NCBI GenBank assembly: GCA_045110335.1
Contig: JBGCGB010000040.1
Coordinates: forward strand, 1 to 54,097
Source: CALBPI01 sp045110335
GTDB taxonomy: Bacteria; Pseudomonadota; Gammaproteobacteria; Steroidobacterales; Woeseiaceae
Direction: 5' to 3'
Length of the DNA stretch: 54,097 nucleotides
A program made the translations under genes and the position numbers. Shown one piece after another: positions 1 to 7,151 of the stretch (position 1 is the first letter of the stretch; each line of letters opens with the position of its first letter). Below the pieces are notes generated by a model. It was not told where the DNA came from. It did not search any database and saw only the letters and a list, made by a program, of their open reading frames with translations.

Positions 1-1791
1 AAGATTGCACGCCTACCGATTGATCACAGCGTCGGCCCGATAGCCGACTCAATAGGTGGCTCCGACGCCGCACTGCAGCGCTGGCAACGTTTCGCAAACG
101 AGGGGCTGCGCCGGTACGACCAAACGCGCAACGACGCCGTACTTACCTGGCCGAATGGCGTCAGCCGACTTTCGCCATATTTTCACTATGGCATGTTATC
201 GCCGTTTCGCGTCGCGAAAGAAGCCAACAAGATTGGCGGCAAAGGGGCCCAAAAGTTCATCGATGAGCTCACCATTTGGCGAGAGATTGCCCATCACTTT
301 TGTTGGCATTGCGAAGACCCCGACAGTTTGGGCGAGCTTCCCAACTGGGCACAGGCGACTCTCCGCGAACATCGTGACGACCAACGTGACACGACAAAGA
401 CATTGCGCGAACTCGCACATGCCGAATCGGGCAATGCGCTTTGGGATCTTTGCCAGCGCTCGTTGCTCGTGCACGGTGAGCTGCACAACAATTTAAGAAT
501 GACCTGGGCGAAAGCCATACCGGAATGGACACCCTCTCCAGAGGCCGCCTTGGACGCGCTGGTCACACTGAACCATCGTTATGCGTTAGACGGTAATGAC
601 CCGGCGTCGTATGGCGGACTACTTTGGGCACTCGGTCTTTTCGATCGCCCGTTCAAACCGGAACAACCCGTTCTTGGTGCAGTGCGACCGCGGTCAATCG
701 CCGCCCACCAAAAGCGACTGGACATGGAAACCTACCGATCAAAGATTGTGAAACCGCAAGGGAAGCCATTGAGAATTGCCGTTATCGGCGCGGGAGTTTC
801 CGGGTTGAGCGCCGCGTCGGCATTGGCGCGCAACCATCACGAAGTCGTCGTATTCGAAAAAAGCCGTGGCCCTGGCGGACGGTCGGCGACCCGCCGCCAG
901 GGGGATTATCAGTTTAACCATGGCGCGCAGTACTTCACTGTGCGCGACGAACGAATGCTGCGCTACATTGATGATTGGCAACAGGAAGGCACCATTGAGT
1001 TTCTCGCCAAACGTACCGCACGCGTTGAGCGTGGCCAAGCAGCGGGTCTCGCTGCAAACCGCCAGCGCTATCGCGGCAAGGGCGGCATGAATCAACTGTG
1101 TAAATCGATGGCAGGCGGCATCACGTTAGTGACGCAAACACCTATCAGGCAGGTTGAGGAAGACGGTGACCAATGGCGACTACAAACGGATCAGAAAGAT
1201 GCTGAATCTGTCAGTAAACCTTTCGATATTGTGATCAGCAGCGCACCGGCTACGCAAACAGCGCATCTGTTGCGACATGCACATCCACGCATCTCCGGCA
1301 TCGCCGAATCCGTTAACCTTACGCCCTGCTGGGCGGTGATGTTGAGAACAGAGGCGCCGCATTCCGAATACGATGCCGGATTCGTCGAAGGCAGCCCTAT
1401 TGCATGGCTCGCCACCGATCAGGCAACCGATGGCAGTTATTGCTGGGTGTTACATGCCAGCACCAGCTGGTCCGAAGAACATCTCGAAGAAGAGCCGGAA
1501 CAAATCCGAGATCAATTGGTGACGGCATTCTCATTGCTGACTCAGTTAACGGTAATCGAGGACAGCGCGACGGCACACCGTTGGCGGTTTGCGCGCGTCT
1601 TGAATCCGCTAGGGGATGAATGCCTGTTCGACCCGACCACCGGCATCGGCGCCTGTGGCGATTGGTGTCATGACGGCGCGCGCGTGGAGTCAGCATGGCT
1701 GAGCGGACAAGCTATCGCGGGACGAGTCCTAGCGAAAGCCTTTATCGACGCGGAAACAACTGTCGCACCGCAAAGCACGCTGTTCGATTAA
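1..1791 (+). CDS. Class II photolyase FAD domain fused to renalase-like NAD(P)/FAD oxidoreductase (5' partial)
   Basis: The frame is open from the first base, so the N-terminus lies outside the window; 596 residues are visible. Visible residues about 1-250 resemble the helical FAD-binding half of class II CPD photolyases: LPIDHSV at the left edge, SRLSPYFHYG, WREIAHHFC, HNNLRMTWAK, and YGGLLWALGLFDRPF near the end. From about residue 257 a second protein begins with a Rossmann dinucleotide motif (IAVIGAGVSGLSAA), followed by KSRGPGGRSATRR, HGAQYFTVR and, near the C-terminus, GACGDWC; this pattern is that of COG3380 / renalase-like flavin amine-oxidase-type oxidoreductases. No stop or frameshift separates the halves. 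Photolyases repair UV pyrimidine dimers with light and reduced FAD. Whether the second half recharges the flavin, acts on reduced nicotinamide species, or does something else is unknown. The stop is one base from the next start. Confidence 0.85.
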   Translation, partial: KIARLPIDHSVGPIADSIGGSDAALQRWQRFANEGLRRYDQTRNDAVLTWPNGVSRLSPYFHYGMLSPFRVAKEANKIGGKGAQKFIDELTIWREIAHHFCWHCEDPDSLGELPNWAQATLREHRDDQRDTTKTLRELAHAESGNALWDLCQRSLLVHGELHNNLRMTWAKAIPEWTPSPEAALDALVTLNHRYALDGNDPASYGGLLWALGLFDRPFKPEQPVLGAVRPRSIAAHQKRLDMETYRSKIVKPQGKPLRIAVIGAGVSGLSAASALARNHHEVVVFEKSRGPGGRSATRRQGDYQFNHGAQYFTVRDERMLRYIDDWQQEGTIEFLAKRTARVERGQAAGLAANRQRYRGKGGMNQLCKSMAGGITLVTQTPIRQVEEDGDQWRLQTDQKDAESVSKPFDIVISSAPATQTAHLLRHAHPRISGIAESVNLTPCWAVMLRTEAPHSEYDAGFVEGSPIAWLATDQATDGSYCWVLHASTSWSEEHLEEEPEQIRDQLVTAFSLLTQLTVIEDSATAHRWRFARVLNPLGDECLFDPTTGIGACGDWCHDGARVESAWLSGQAIAGRVLAKAFIDAETTVAPQSTLFD

Positions 1792-1792
1792 C

Positions 1793-2167
1793 ATGTCGTC
1801 CACCGAGCGCCCCTCCAAGCCCTGCACTGTCTGTGGCCGCGAGATGGTTTGGCGGCGCAAGTGGGCCAAAAACTGGGACGACGTTAAGTATTGCTCAGAC
1901 GCGTGCCGCGGCAGTCGAAAAAGCCATCAAGCACTGGTGCTGGAACGCGCGATTCTGGAGTTACTCGACAAACGCCCTAACGGCAAAAGCATTTGTCCCA
2001 GCGAGGCTGCACGACATGTCGATCCCGAGCACTGGCGATCACTCAATGAAGCCGCCAGAGATGCCGCGCGACGTCTCGTGAACGCCGGAAAAATTGAGAT
2101 GACGCAATCCGGGCGTACCGTCGACCCGTCCCGCGCGAAAGGTCCAGTGCGATTGCGCCGGGCATAA
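1793..2167 (+). CDS. DUF2256 and DUF3253 domain protein (zinc-ribbon-like)
   Basis: A 124-residue soluble protein with two small domains. Residues about 9-43 form a DUF2256-type zinc ribbon with CTVCGREMVWRRKW followed by KYCSDACRGSR (four cysteines in CxxC...CxxxC spacing). Residues about 45-124 match DUF3253, a winged-helix-like fold (AARHVDPEHWRSL, ARRLVNAGKIEMTQSGR). The start lies one base after the stop of the photolyase-oxidoreductase gene, so the two are almost certainly co-transcribed. DUF2256 proteins are known to occur beside cryptochrome and photolyase genes, which fits this position; the biochemical role is not established. The family assignment is firm, the function is not. Confidence 0.85.
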   Translation: MSSTERPSKPCTVCGREMVWRRKWAKNWDDVKYCSDACRGSRKSHQALVLERAILELLDKRPNGKSICPSEAARHVDPEHWRSLNEAARDAARRLVNAGKIEMTQSGRTVDPSRAKGPVRLRRA

Positions 2168-2198
2168 AAAAAGGCGCGCATCCGGAGACACGCGCCTT
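2166..2198 (-). terminator. Rho-independent terminator of the HiPIP gene
   Basis: A perfect 8-bp stem AAGGCGCG / CGCGCCTT (2171-2178 and 2191-2198) with a 12-nt loop is flanked on its left by an A-run, which reads as a T-run on the minus strand. It sits just past the stop of the minus-strand HiPIP gene. It has no T-run on the plus strand, so it should stop minus-strand transcription best. Confidence 0.8.
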
Positions 2199-2220
2199 AG
2201 CAGACATTGCTGATTGCTAA

Positions 2221-2562
2221 CTAACTAGCACGCGCTGCCCACGTCAGGCACCAGCCTTTGGCATTGACAGCTTTTCCTGGGAATATGGCGCACGGGCCCC
2301 ACTCCTTGTCGCCACCAGAGTAAAGCTGGCAATTGGCACAGTTCCGACCCTCGGGTGCACCCTCTGCCTTGGCAGCGTCGTGCTTATAACCGAGTGCGAC
2401 GGCTTGTGGGTCATCTTCAGATACTTTGACCACCTCTTCGTGATGATCAGCGAACGCAGCCTTACCTCTTAAAACGGCGGCAACCGGTACAGCTGCGACA
2501 ACGCCCATCGCACCTTTAACAAAACCTCGTCGGCTTGTCGTCGATTTCTTTTCCATTGACAT
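2221..2562 (-). CDS. hip: High-potential iron-sulfur protein (HiPIP), Tat-exported
   Basis: A 113-residue precursor of a small periplasmic [4Fe-4S] electron carrier. The N-terminus carries a twin-arginine signal (SRRGFVKGAMG, then a hydrophobic stretch ending near AFA). The mature part has the four cluster cysteines in HiPIP order: CANC, GPC and GWC, with the typical tail GWCLTWAARAS. An AAGGAG ribosome site lies seven bases before the ATG. The gene is transcribed alone, between two terminators, and converges on the photolyase-type operon. HiPIPs usually shuttle electrons from the bc1 complex to a terminal oxidase or a reaction centre; no photosynthesis gene is visible here, so a respiratory role is more likely. 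Confidence 0.93.
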   Translation of the reverse strand: MSMEKKSTTSRRGFVKGAMGVVAAVPVAAVLRGKAAFADHHEEVVKVSEDDPQAVALGYKHDAAKAEGAPEGRNCANCQLYSGGDKEWGPCAIFPGKAVNAKGWCLTWAARAS

Positions 2563-2589
2563 GCTAATGCTCCTTGATTGGCCACATGT

Positions 2590-2618
2590 ATTATGCCAGA
2601 AGCCTTGTCACGTCTGGC
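2590..2618 (-). promoter_or_regulatory. Candidate promoter/operator region of the HiPIP gene
   Basis: On the minus strand a CATAAT hexamer (2590-2595) resembles a -10 box about 30 bases before the HiPIP start. A 6-bp inverted repeat GCCAGA / TCTGGC (2595-2600 and 2613-2618) sits immediately upstream where a -35 would lie; no good -35 hexamer is seen. This arrangement could suit an activated promoter, but it is a weak call. Confidence 0.3.
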
Positions 2619-2620
2619 GC

Positions 2621-2655
2621 AAAAAAAAGGCCGGCATCAAAAAGAGAGGCCGGCC
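2621..2655 (-). terminator. Terminator downstream of the histidine phosphatase
   Basis: A 7-bp stem GGCCGGC / GCCGGCC (2629-2635 and 2649-2655) with a 13-nt loop is followed on the minus strand by eight T residues. It would end minus-strand transcripts coming from the M16 peptidase / phosphatase pair before they reach the HiPIP promoter. Confidence 0.75.
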
Positions 2656-2695
2656 AGTGTCTCTTCCAATGCGGTATGAAAAGACTTTTGGGACA

Positions 2696-2743
2696 ACGAA
2701 CTTAGTCAACCAGCATTGCTGGGGGGACTTTGACTAACTCGTT
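2696..2743. repeat. Compound stem-loop of unknown role
   Basis: Outer arms AACGA...TTAGTCAA and TTGACTAA...TCGTT (2696-2709 and 2730-2743) pair over 13 positions with a small bulge. They enclose a second perfect hairpin CCAGC-ATT-GCTGG (2710-2722). It lies in the 200-bp non-coding stretch between the phosphatase stop and the terminator, so minus-strand readthrough would include it in a 3' UTR. No T-run follows on either strand, so it is not a simple terminator. No known RNA family was recognised. Confidence 0.5.
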
Positions 2744-2858
2744 GGAAGGATATTGCCCTAACCACACCTCGCTGTCAAACAAATTGATCGCTTTTTTCCT
2801 CTACATTATCTCTACGAGAGCTCAGAAGGCGTCTATTTAACTAGACAACATCAGCTGT

Positions 2859-3581
2859 CTAGCGATAAGTACGCATATCTAACGGTAAATGTTCGACAGA
2901 ATTAAAGCTGTCTAGGGACATTCTTAGCCCGGAAAATGTGACTGAGGACACCGAAGCATTATGGACTCGCCAGTTTAATTCCGCAGCTTTGAGCTCCGGC
3001 GACTCGAGAATCGTTTGAACCGCGATACCGATCGGGCCTCCTGATGTGAACACGGCAACCGCGCTGCGGGAGGGGGCATTCTGCAAAATGGTCTGCAAAG
3101 ACTGACGAACACCACCGCTGAACGCCGACCATGTCGGGAGATCGATCTTGTCCTGATCATAGTCGCCGCGTACCCAGACCCGCATCACCGCCTCCAGCAA
3201 TCGGTGCACATAGCGATAGCGATCCTGATCCGTCTTTGCGTTTTCGAATGCCTCGGCATTGACGGCAATGTCACGATCAGTTGCCCGCATAGCGGGCACG
3301 AGCAACGCCATCATTTCATCAGCCGGATACTCATTCAGCCCTTCAATGATATTGAGTTCCGGGAAGCCGTCCCCGGCTTCGTCGTAGGCCGAGCCGACCG
3401 CCTCAGCCGTGTGGCGCTGACGCTGAAGGCTGCCACTAAAGCAGTGCGTTAAGACCAAGCCACGTGATTGCCAATGCTTTCCAAGTAATTTTGACTGCTG
3501 TATGCCGACATCCGACAAGCGATCATAGTCGTCGCTCAGGAAACTCGCCTGACCATGGCGGACCAAGTAGAGAACACTCAT
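2859..3581 (-). CDS. Histidine phosphatase superfamily protein (variant active site)
   Basis: A 240-residue cytosolic protein of the phosphoglycerate-mutase-like superfamily. The N-terminal phospho-histidine motif is intact (LVRHGQASF, R8-H9-G10). The second conserved histidine, normally in a V-x-H-G-G loop near the C-terminus, appears as serine in VFTSGGPIG (about residue 180). That change is seen directly; it suggests a subgroup with altered phosphatase chemistry or a different second acid. The start lies two bases after the M16 peptidase stop, so the two form a transcription unit. The substrate is unknown. Confidence 0.8.
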   Translation of the reverse strand: MSVLYLVRHGQASFLSDDYDRLSDVGIQQSKLLGKHWQSRGLVLTHCFSGSLQRQRHTAEAVGSAYDEAGDGFPELNIIEGLNEYPADEMMALLVPAMRATDRDIAVNAEAFENAKTDQDRYRYVHRLLEAVMRVWVRGDYDQDKIDLPTWSAFSGGVRQSLQTILQNAPSRSAVAVFTSGGPIGIAVQTILESPELKAAELNWRVHNASVSSVTFSGLRMSLDSFNSVEHLPLDMRTYR

Positions 3582-3583
3582 GC

Positions 3584-6535
3584 TTACTCGAACAGCTCGC
3601 TGGCATCAATTTTCCGAACTGCATCCCCGCTCAACTCAAACGACGAGACGGCTATTTCAGCATCCTCGGCCAACAAAGCGGCCGGCTTCTCTGCGTTGTA
3701 AGTGATCGGTGACGCCTTGTCATTGACCAAGCCGTCAATGAGTTCGTCAGCGTCGCTGCTGATGAACGTAAATTGTAATCCGTCAGACGACAGCTGCTCT
3801 TTAATGACACGATTCACATCGTCCAGTGTAAGCTCGGCCAAGCCTTCTCGCACGTAGTCCGAGAACATCGCCGTGCCATAGTAATCGGCATCAATCGCAT
3901 ACCCGAGTTGACGGCCTTGTGTCTTGGTTAACAAGCTAACGTACTTCGAAAGGAAGTTGCGCGTCGATTCAAAGTCGCTCTCGTCAATCCCATTCTCGAT
4001 CAGCTTGTCCAATTCATAGAGTGCAGTTCTAGTCGCGAACAAAGCATCGTTGTTGGTTCGCAACGGGCGAACCCAAACCTGAAAAATCTGTTGTTGCCGG
4101 CCAAGGTTGGCATCTGGATAGAACTGGAACATGCCGCGCGGAAAATACTCGACGTAGGCATAGTCGCCATAGTTCATGCCCCGCGTCTCGCGAATGCGTT
4201 TGTACAAATGCGAGTTACTGGAACGGTGCTCGCCCAGGTAAGACCGAATCAACCAAAGCGCGACCCAATCTTTGTCACCGCGAACCAAATCTATAGGCAT
4301 ACCAAATGATACGGCAACGGCCGGGGTCTCTTTCTGCACCACCAACGCAGAACGCGCCTTCGCACGGGCTACATCAGGAACCACCAACACGTTCGCTTCG
4401 CCCTTCGGCAGCGACTGCAGATCCGATGCGAGGCTTGCGACAAAGTCATCGTCATAACCACCGGCCAAACCCAGCTTCAAGTTGGCTAACGTGTAGTGTT
4501 GAGCGTAGAACGCCTTCACATCTGCCATCGTAATGGACTCAATATCGCTGATATCGCCCAGATTCAAAGAACCGTAGGGATGACCATCCGAATAGATCTG
4601 GGTATACAACAATTCTTTGCCCAGCTCCTCGTCATTGCTGCCGACCAAACCAGTTCGGATCCCATTCACTAGCTGTGTTTTTAACCGTTCAAGATCAGAC
4701 TCCCGCCATCCTGGCGTTAACAGCTGGCCACGGATCAAGTGATACCAACCATCGAGATTATCCTTATGCACCTGGCCCGCAAGCCGCGTCATTTCCTTGT
4801 CGACCTGGGCGCCAAACCCTGCAGCCATCGGATACAGTGCGGATTCCAACTCGGCAATCGTCAGCGCTTCCGAGCCGCCTTCCGTCAGCATCGCTGCTGT
4901 TAGCGAAGCCAGCCCCTTCTTCCCTGCCGGATCATACGCGGCGCCCGTCCTGAACAAGAACGAGACATCTACTAACGGTGACGACGCTGAACGTCGTTCA
5001 ATCATCTCGATCGGATATTCTGATCCGGCAGCGGCGAATGTTACCGCGGCGGCTTTTTCGACCAGCGCGGCTGAATCCATTGCATCATCACCTTTATCTG
5101 ATGCGCTTTCCGAATCGGTCCTTGCTAGCGCCGCAGCTAGATCCGACGCTCCGTCGACCCCAACCAATACCTCTTCGTTGGACAGCGTCAGCGTTGTGCG
5201 GCCTGTTTCCACAAAGTACTTGCCAGCCAGTCGCCTTAGATCTTCACTGCTGACGGCATCATACTGTTGATAGACCGCATTAATGGTCTCAGGCGTGCGA
5301 TCGATGTGAACGTAGGCCGCGAGTGTTTCGCCGATACTGCCGGAGTTATCCATAACCGATGTAAATCCGTATCGCAGTCTAGATTTGGTCTCAGCCAGTG
5401 TTTGGGCTGGAACAAGCTCGGTGCGTGTTTGCATGATGGCCTGGTTGATTCGGTCGCGAACCGCTGACGCATGTTTGGCGTCCGTCAATCGAGCCGCAAT
5501 CATTAACAGATACGGATCTTTACGGTCAGGAAAGTAGGCGAATATTTGATCGGCCATTTGATCCTTAACCACGAGATCCTGATAGAGATCTGACGACGAT
5601 GAAAAATAGACCGATGACAAGATATCCATCGCGGCCATGTCTTTTTGTTCGGTACTGAACGCCGGCCCGCGGAAACTCACGGAATACCATGGTTGGGTAG
5701 GTGCATCCCACTGGATATGCTCATAACGAGACGCCGTTTGCTCCGGCTCGACGGGGATGTCCACATCGTAGTCACCGCGCTCCCAAATGCCCCAATACTT
5801 TTCAACCAAACTGAAAGCGGCTTCCGGGTCAACATCACCCACCAGAATCAACGCCGTCTTTTCGGGTCGGTACCAGCGATCAAAGAACGTATCGGCATAG
5901 GCTTTTTGATCCGGCATCGCTTCGATGTCGGCAAGGAATCCCATCGTCGTATGTTTGTAAGTGTGTGCATCGAACGCGATCGCACGAAGTCTCTCCAGCA
6001 GCTTCTGGATCGGGTTTGAGTAGTTCTTTAGGTACTCCCCTTTGACCGCCAGCGCCTCGGTTCGAAAATCCTCTTCGGAATACTCGAGGTTCATGAAACG
6101 ATCCGCTTCGAGCTCAATGATCGTTTCGAGGTCTTCTTTCGTGAATGTAATGTGATAGTTCGTGTAATCGTCCGTGGTATACGCGTTTTGATCAGCGCCC
6201 GCATTCTGCAAAATATTGCCGTATTTCTCTGCCGGATACTTTTCGGTACCCCGGAACATCATGTGCTCAAAGAAATGCGCAAAGCCGGATTTGCCTGGCT
6301 CAACTTCGTTCCGAGAACCGGTTTGCACCGGGATTTGGATCGTGACGATATCGGGGAAATCTGTCGGCACAATGATGACTTTTAATCCATTATCGAGCTC
6401 ACGCATCAAATAGGGCATATCGAAAACTTTGTTCGAAGCCGGTGCTGGTGCTGCTGGTGCTGCCTGCTCTGTCGTAGATTTATCGCCACAACCACTAAAC
6501 GCGATCGCTACCAGGAACAAAATAAAGACTCTCAT
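3584..6535 (-). CDS. M16 family zinc metallopeptidase, lipoprotein (pitrilysin type, duplicated)
   Basis: A 983-residue protein with a lipoprotein signal (lipobox FSGC, Cys16) followed by a flexible Ala-Pro-rich linker, so it is probably anchored in the periplasm. The first M16 module starts near residue 45 and carries the inverted zinc motif HFFEH (H87, E90, H91), with the distal acidic ligand likely in the IIELEADRFMNL segment. A second module begins around residue 510 (SFLFRTGAAYDPAGKKG) and lacks HxxEH, the usual inactive partner half. The family degrades peptides within a closing chamber. It is the first gene of a unit with the histidine phosphatase, and its promoter region is shared with the divergent gene at 6690. 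Confidence 0.92.
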   Translation of the reverse strand: MRVFILFLVAIAFSGCGDKSTTEQAAPAAPAPASNKVFDMPYLMRELDNGLKVIIVPTDFPDIVTIQIPVQTGSRNEVEPGKSGFAHFFEHMMFRGTEKYPAEKYGNILQNAGADQNAYTTDDYTNYHITFTKEDLETIIELEADRFMNLEYSEEDFRTEALAVKGEYLKNYSNPIQKLLERLRAIAFDAHTYKHTTMGFLADIEAMPDQKAYADTFFDRWYRPEKTALILVGDVDPEAAFSLVEKYWGIWERGDYDVDIPVEPEQTASRYEHIQWDAPTQPWYSVSFRGPAFSTEQKDMAAMDILSSVYFSSSSDLYQDLVVKDQMADQIFAYFPDRKDPYLLMIAARLTDAKHASAVRDRINQAIMQTRTELVPAQTLAETKSRLRYGFTSVMDNSGSIGETLAAYVHIDRTPETINAVYQQYDAVSSEDLRRLAGKYFVETGRTTLTLSNEEVLVGVDGASDLAAALARTDSESASDKGDDAMDSAALVEKAAAVTFAAAGSEYPIEMIERRSASSPLVDVSFLFRTGAAYDPAGKKGLASLTAAMLTEGGSEALTIAELESALYPMAAGFGAQVDKEMTRLAGQVHKDNLDGWYHLIRGQLLTPGWRESDLERLKTQLVNGIRTGLVGSNDEELGKELLYTQIYSDGHPYGSLNLGDISDIESITMADVKAFYAQHYTLANLKLGLAGGYDDDFVASLASDLQSLPKGEANVLVVPDVARAKARSALVVQKETPAVAVSFGMPIDLVRGDKDWVALWLIRSYLGEHRSSNSHLYKRIRETRGMNYGDYAYVEYFPRGMFQFYPDANLGRQQQIFQVWVRPLRTNNDALFATRTALYELDKLIENGIDESDFESTRNFLSKYVSLLTKTQGRQLGYAIDADYYGTAMFSDYVREGLAELTLDDVNRVIKEQLSSDGLQFTFISSDADELIDGLVNDKASPITYNAEKPAALLAEDAEIAVSSFELSGDAVRKIDASELFE

Positions 6536-6581
6536 CGCAAACTCCGAAGATAAACCGCTGGGTTACGGCTGAAACAATCTG

Positions 6582-6653
6582 CAAGGATAGCCCAGATGCC
6601 GCGGCTTTTCGACGTTGACGGTGAGCATCTGTCGTCGATAACGGCTATCCTTG
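6582..6653. repeat. Nested inverted repeats in a divergent promoter region
   Basis: A perfect 11-bp inverted repeat CAAGGATAGCC (6582-6592) / GGCTATCCTTG (6643-6653) encloses a second perfect 7-bp pair CAGATGC (6593-6599) / GCATCTG (6625-6631). On the left the two arms are contiguous; on the right they are separated by 11 bases that hold a candidate -10 box. The element lies between the M16 peptidase (start 6535) and the NTF2-like gene (start 6690). It could be a two-site operator for both genes or a structured leader. Confidence 0.6.
6615..6642 (+). promoter_or_regulatory. Candidate sigma-70 promoter for the 6690 operon
   Basis: TTGACG (6615-6620) and GATAAC (6637-6642) are separated by 16 bases, giving a plausible -35/-10 pair with transcription starting near 6649. 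The right arm of the 11-bp inverted repeat would then overlap the start site, a typical repressor position. Confidence 0.4.
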
Positions 6654-6689
6654 TGGGAATGCAATCACTGCTACATAGGAGACTTCACT

Positions 6690-7151
6690 GTGCCTCGATC
6701 AATCTTTCAGATGACGCTTGCTGGACTACTCATCTTGGCCATGAGCGCGTCACCAGTAGCCGCGAATGATAAAGCCGAACTAAGCGCCCTTCTCGATCAT
6801 TTCCTGGCAGGTGCAAGTGTGAGTAATGTAGAAATACATGACGCGTTCTGGGCGGACGAATTGGTGTACACATCGTCATCCGGTCAAAGAACGACCAAAG
6901 CCGATATTCTCGCGAGCATGGCAGCGGCACCGGAAACACCTAGCGACACGCCGCCTGCCATTGTTTATAGCGCCGAGAAAGTGGATATCCGAACGTATGA
7001 CAATATGGCCATCGTGGCATTCGAACTGGTTGGCACACCAACGAATGGGGAAAGTCAGATCCAACGTTATCTGAATACGGGCACTTTTATTAAACGCGAT
7101 GATCGCTGGCAGGCGATCGCATGGCAAGCAACGATCAAGGCGGCTCAATAA
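6690..7151 (+). CDS. Exported NTF2-like / DUF4440-type protein
   Basis: A 153-residue protein when read from the GTG at 6690, chosen because TAGGAG lies eight bases before it and the product then begins with a clean signal peptide (hydrophobic TLAGLLILAMSASPVAA, cleavage near VAA-ND). The rest has the cone-fold pattern of the SnoaL/NTF2 superfamily: an N-terminal helix (LLDHFLAGAS), FWADELVYTSSSG, and a C-terminal strand with IKRDDRWQAIAWQATI. Such domains bind small molecules or act as minor enzymes; no catalytic residue can be assigned. Its stop codon overlaps the next start (TAATG), implying translational coupling to the amidohydrolase. Confidence 0.75.
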   Translation: MPRSIFQMTLAGLLILAMSASPVAANDKAELSALLDHFLAGASVSNVEIHDAFWADELVYTSSSGQRTTKADILASMAAAPETPSDTPPAIVYSAEKVDIRTYDNMAIVAFELVGTPTNGESQIQRYLNTGTFIKRDDRWQAIAWQATIKAAQ

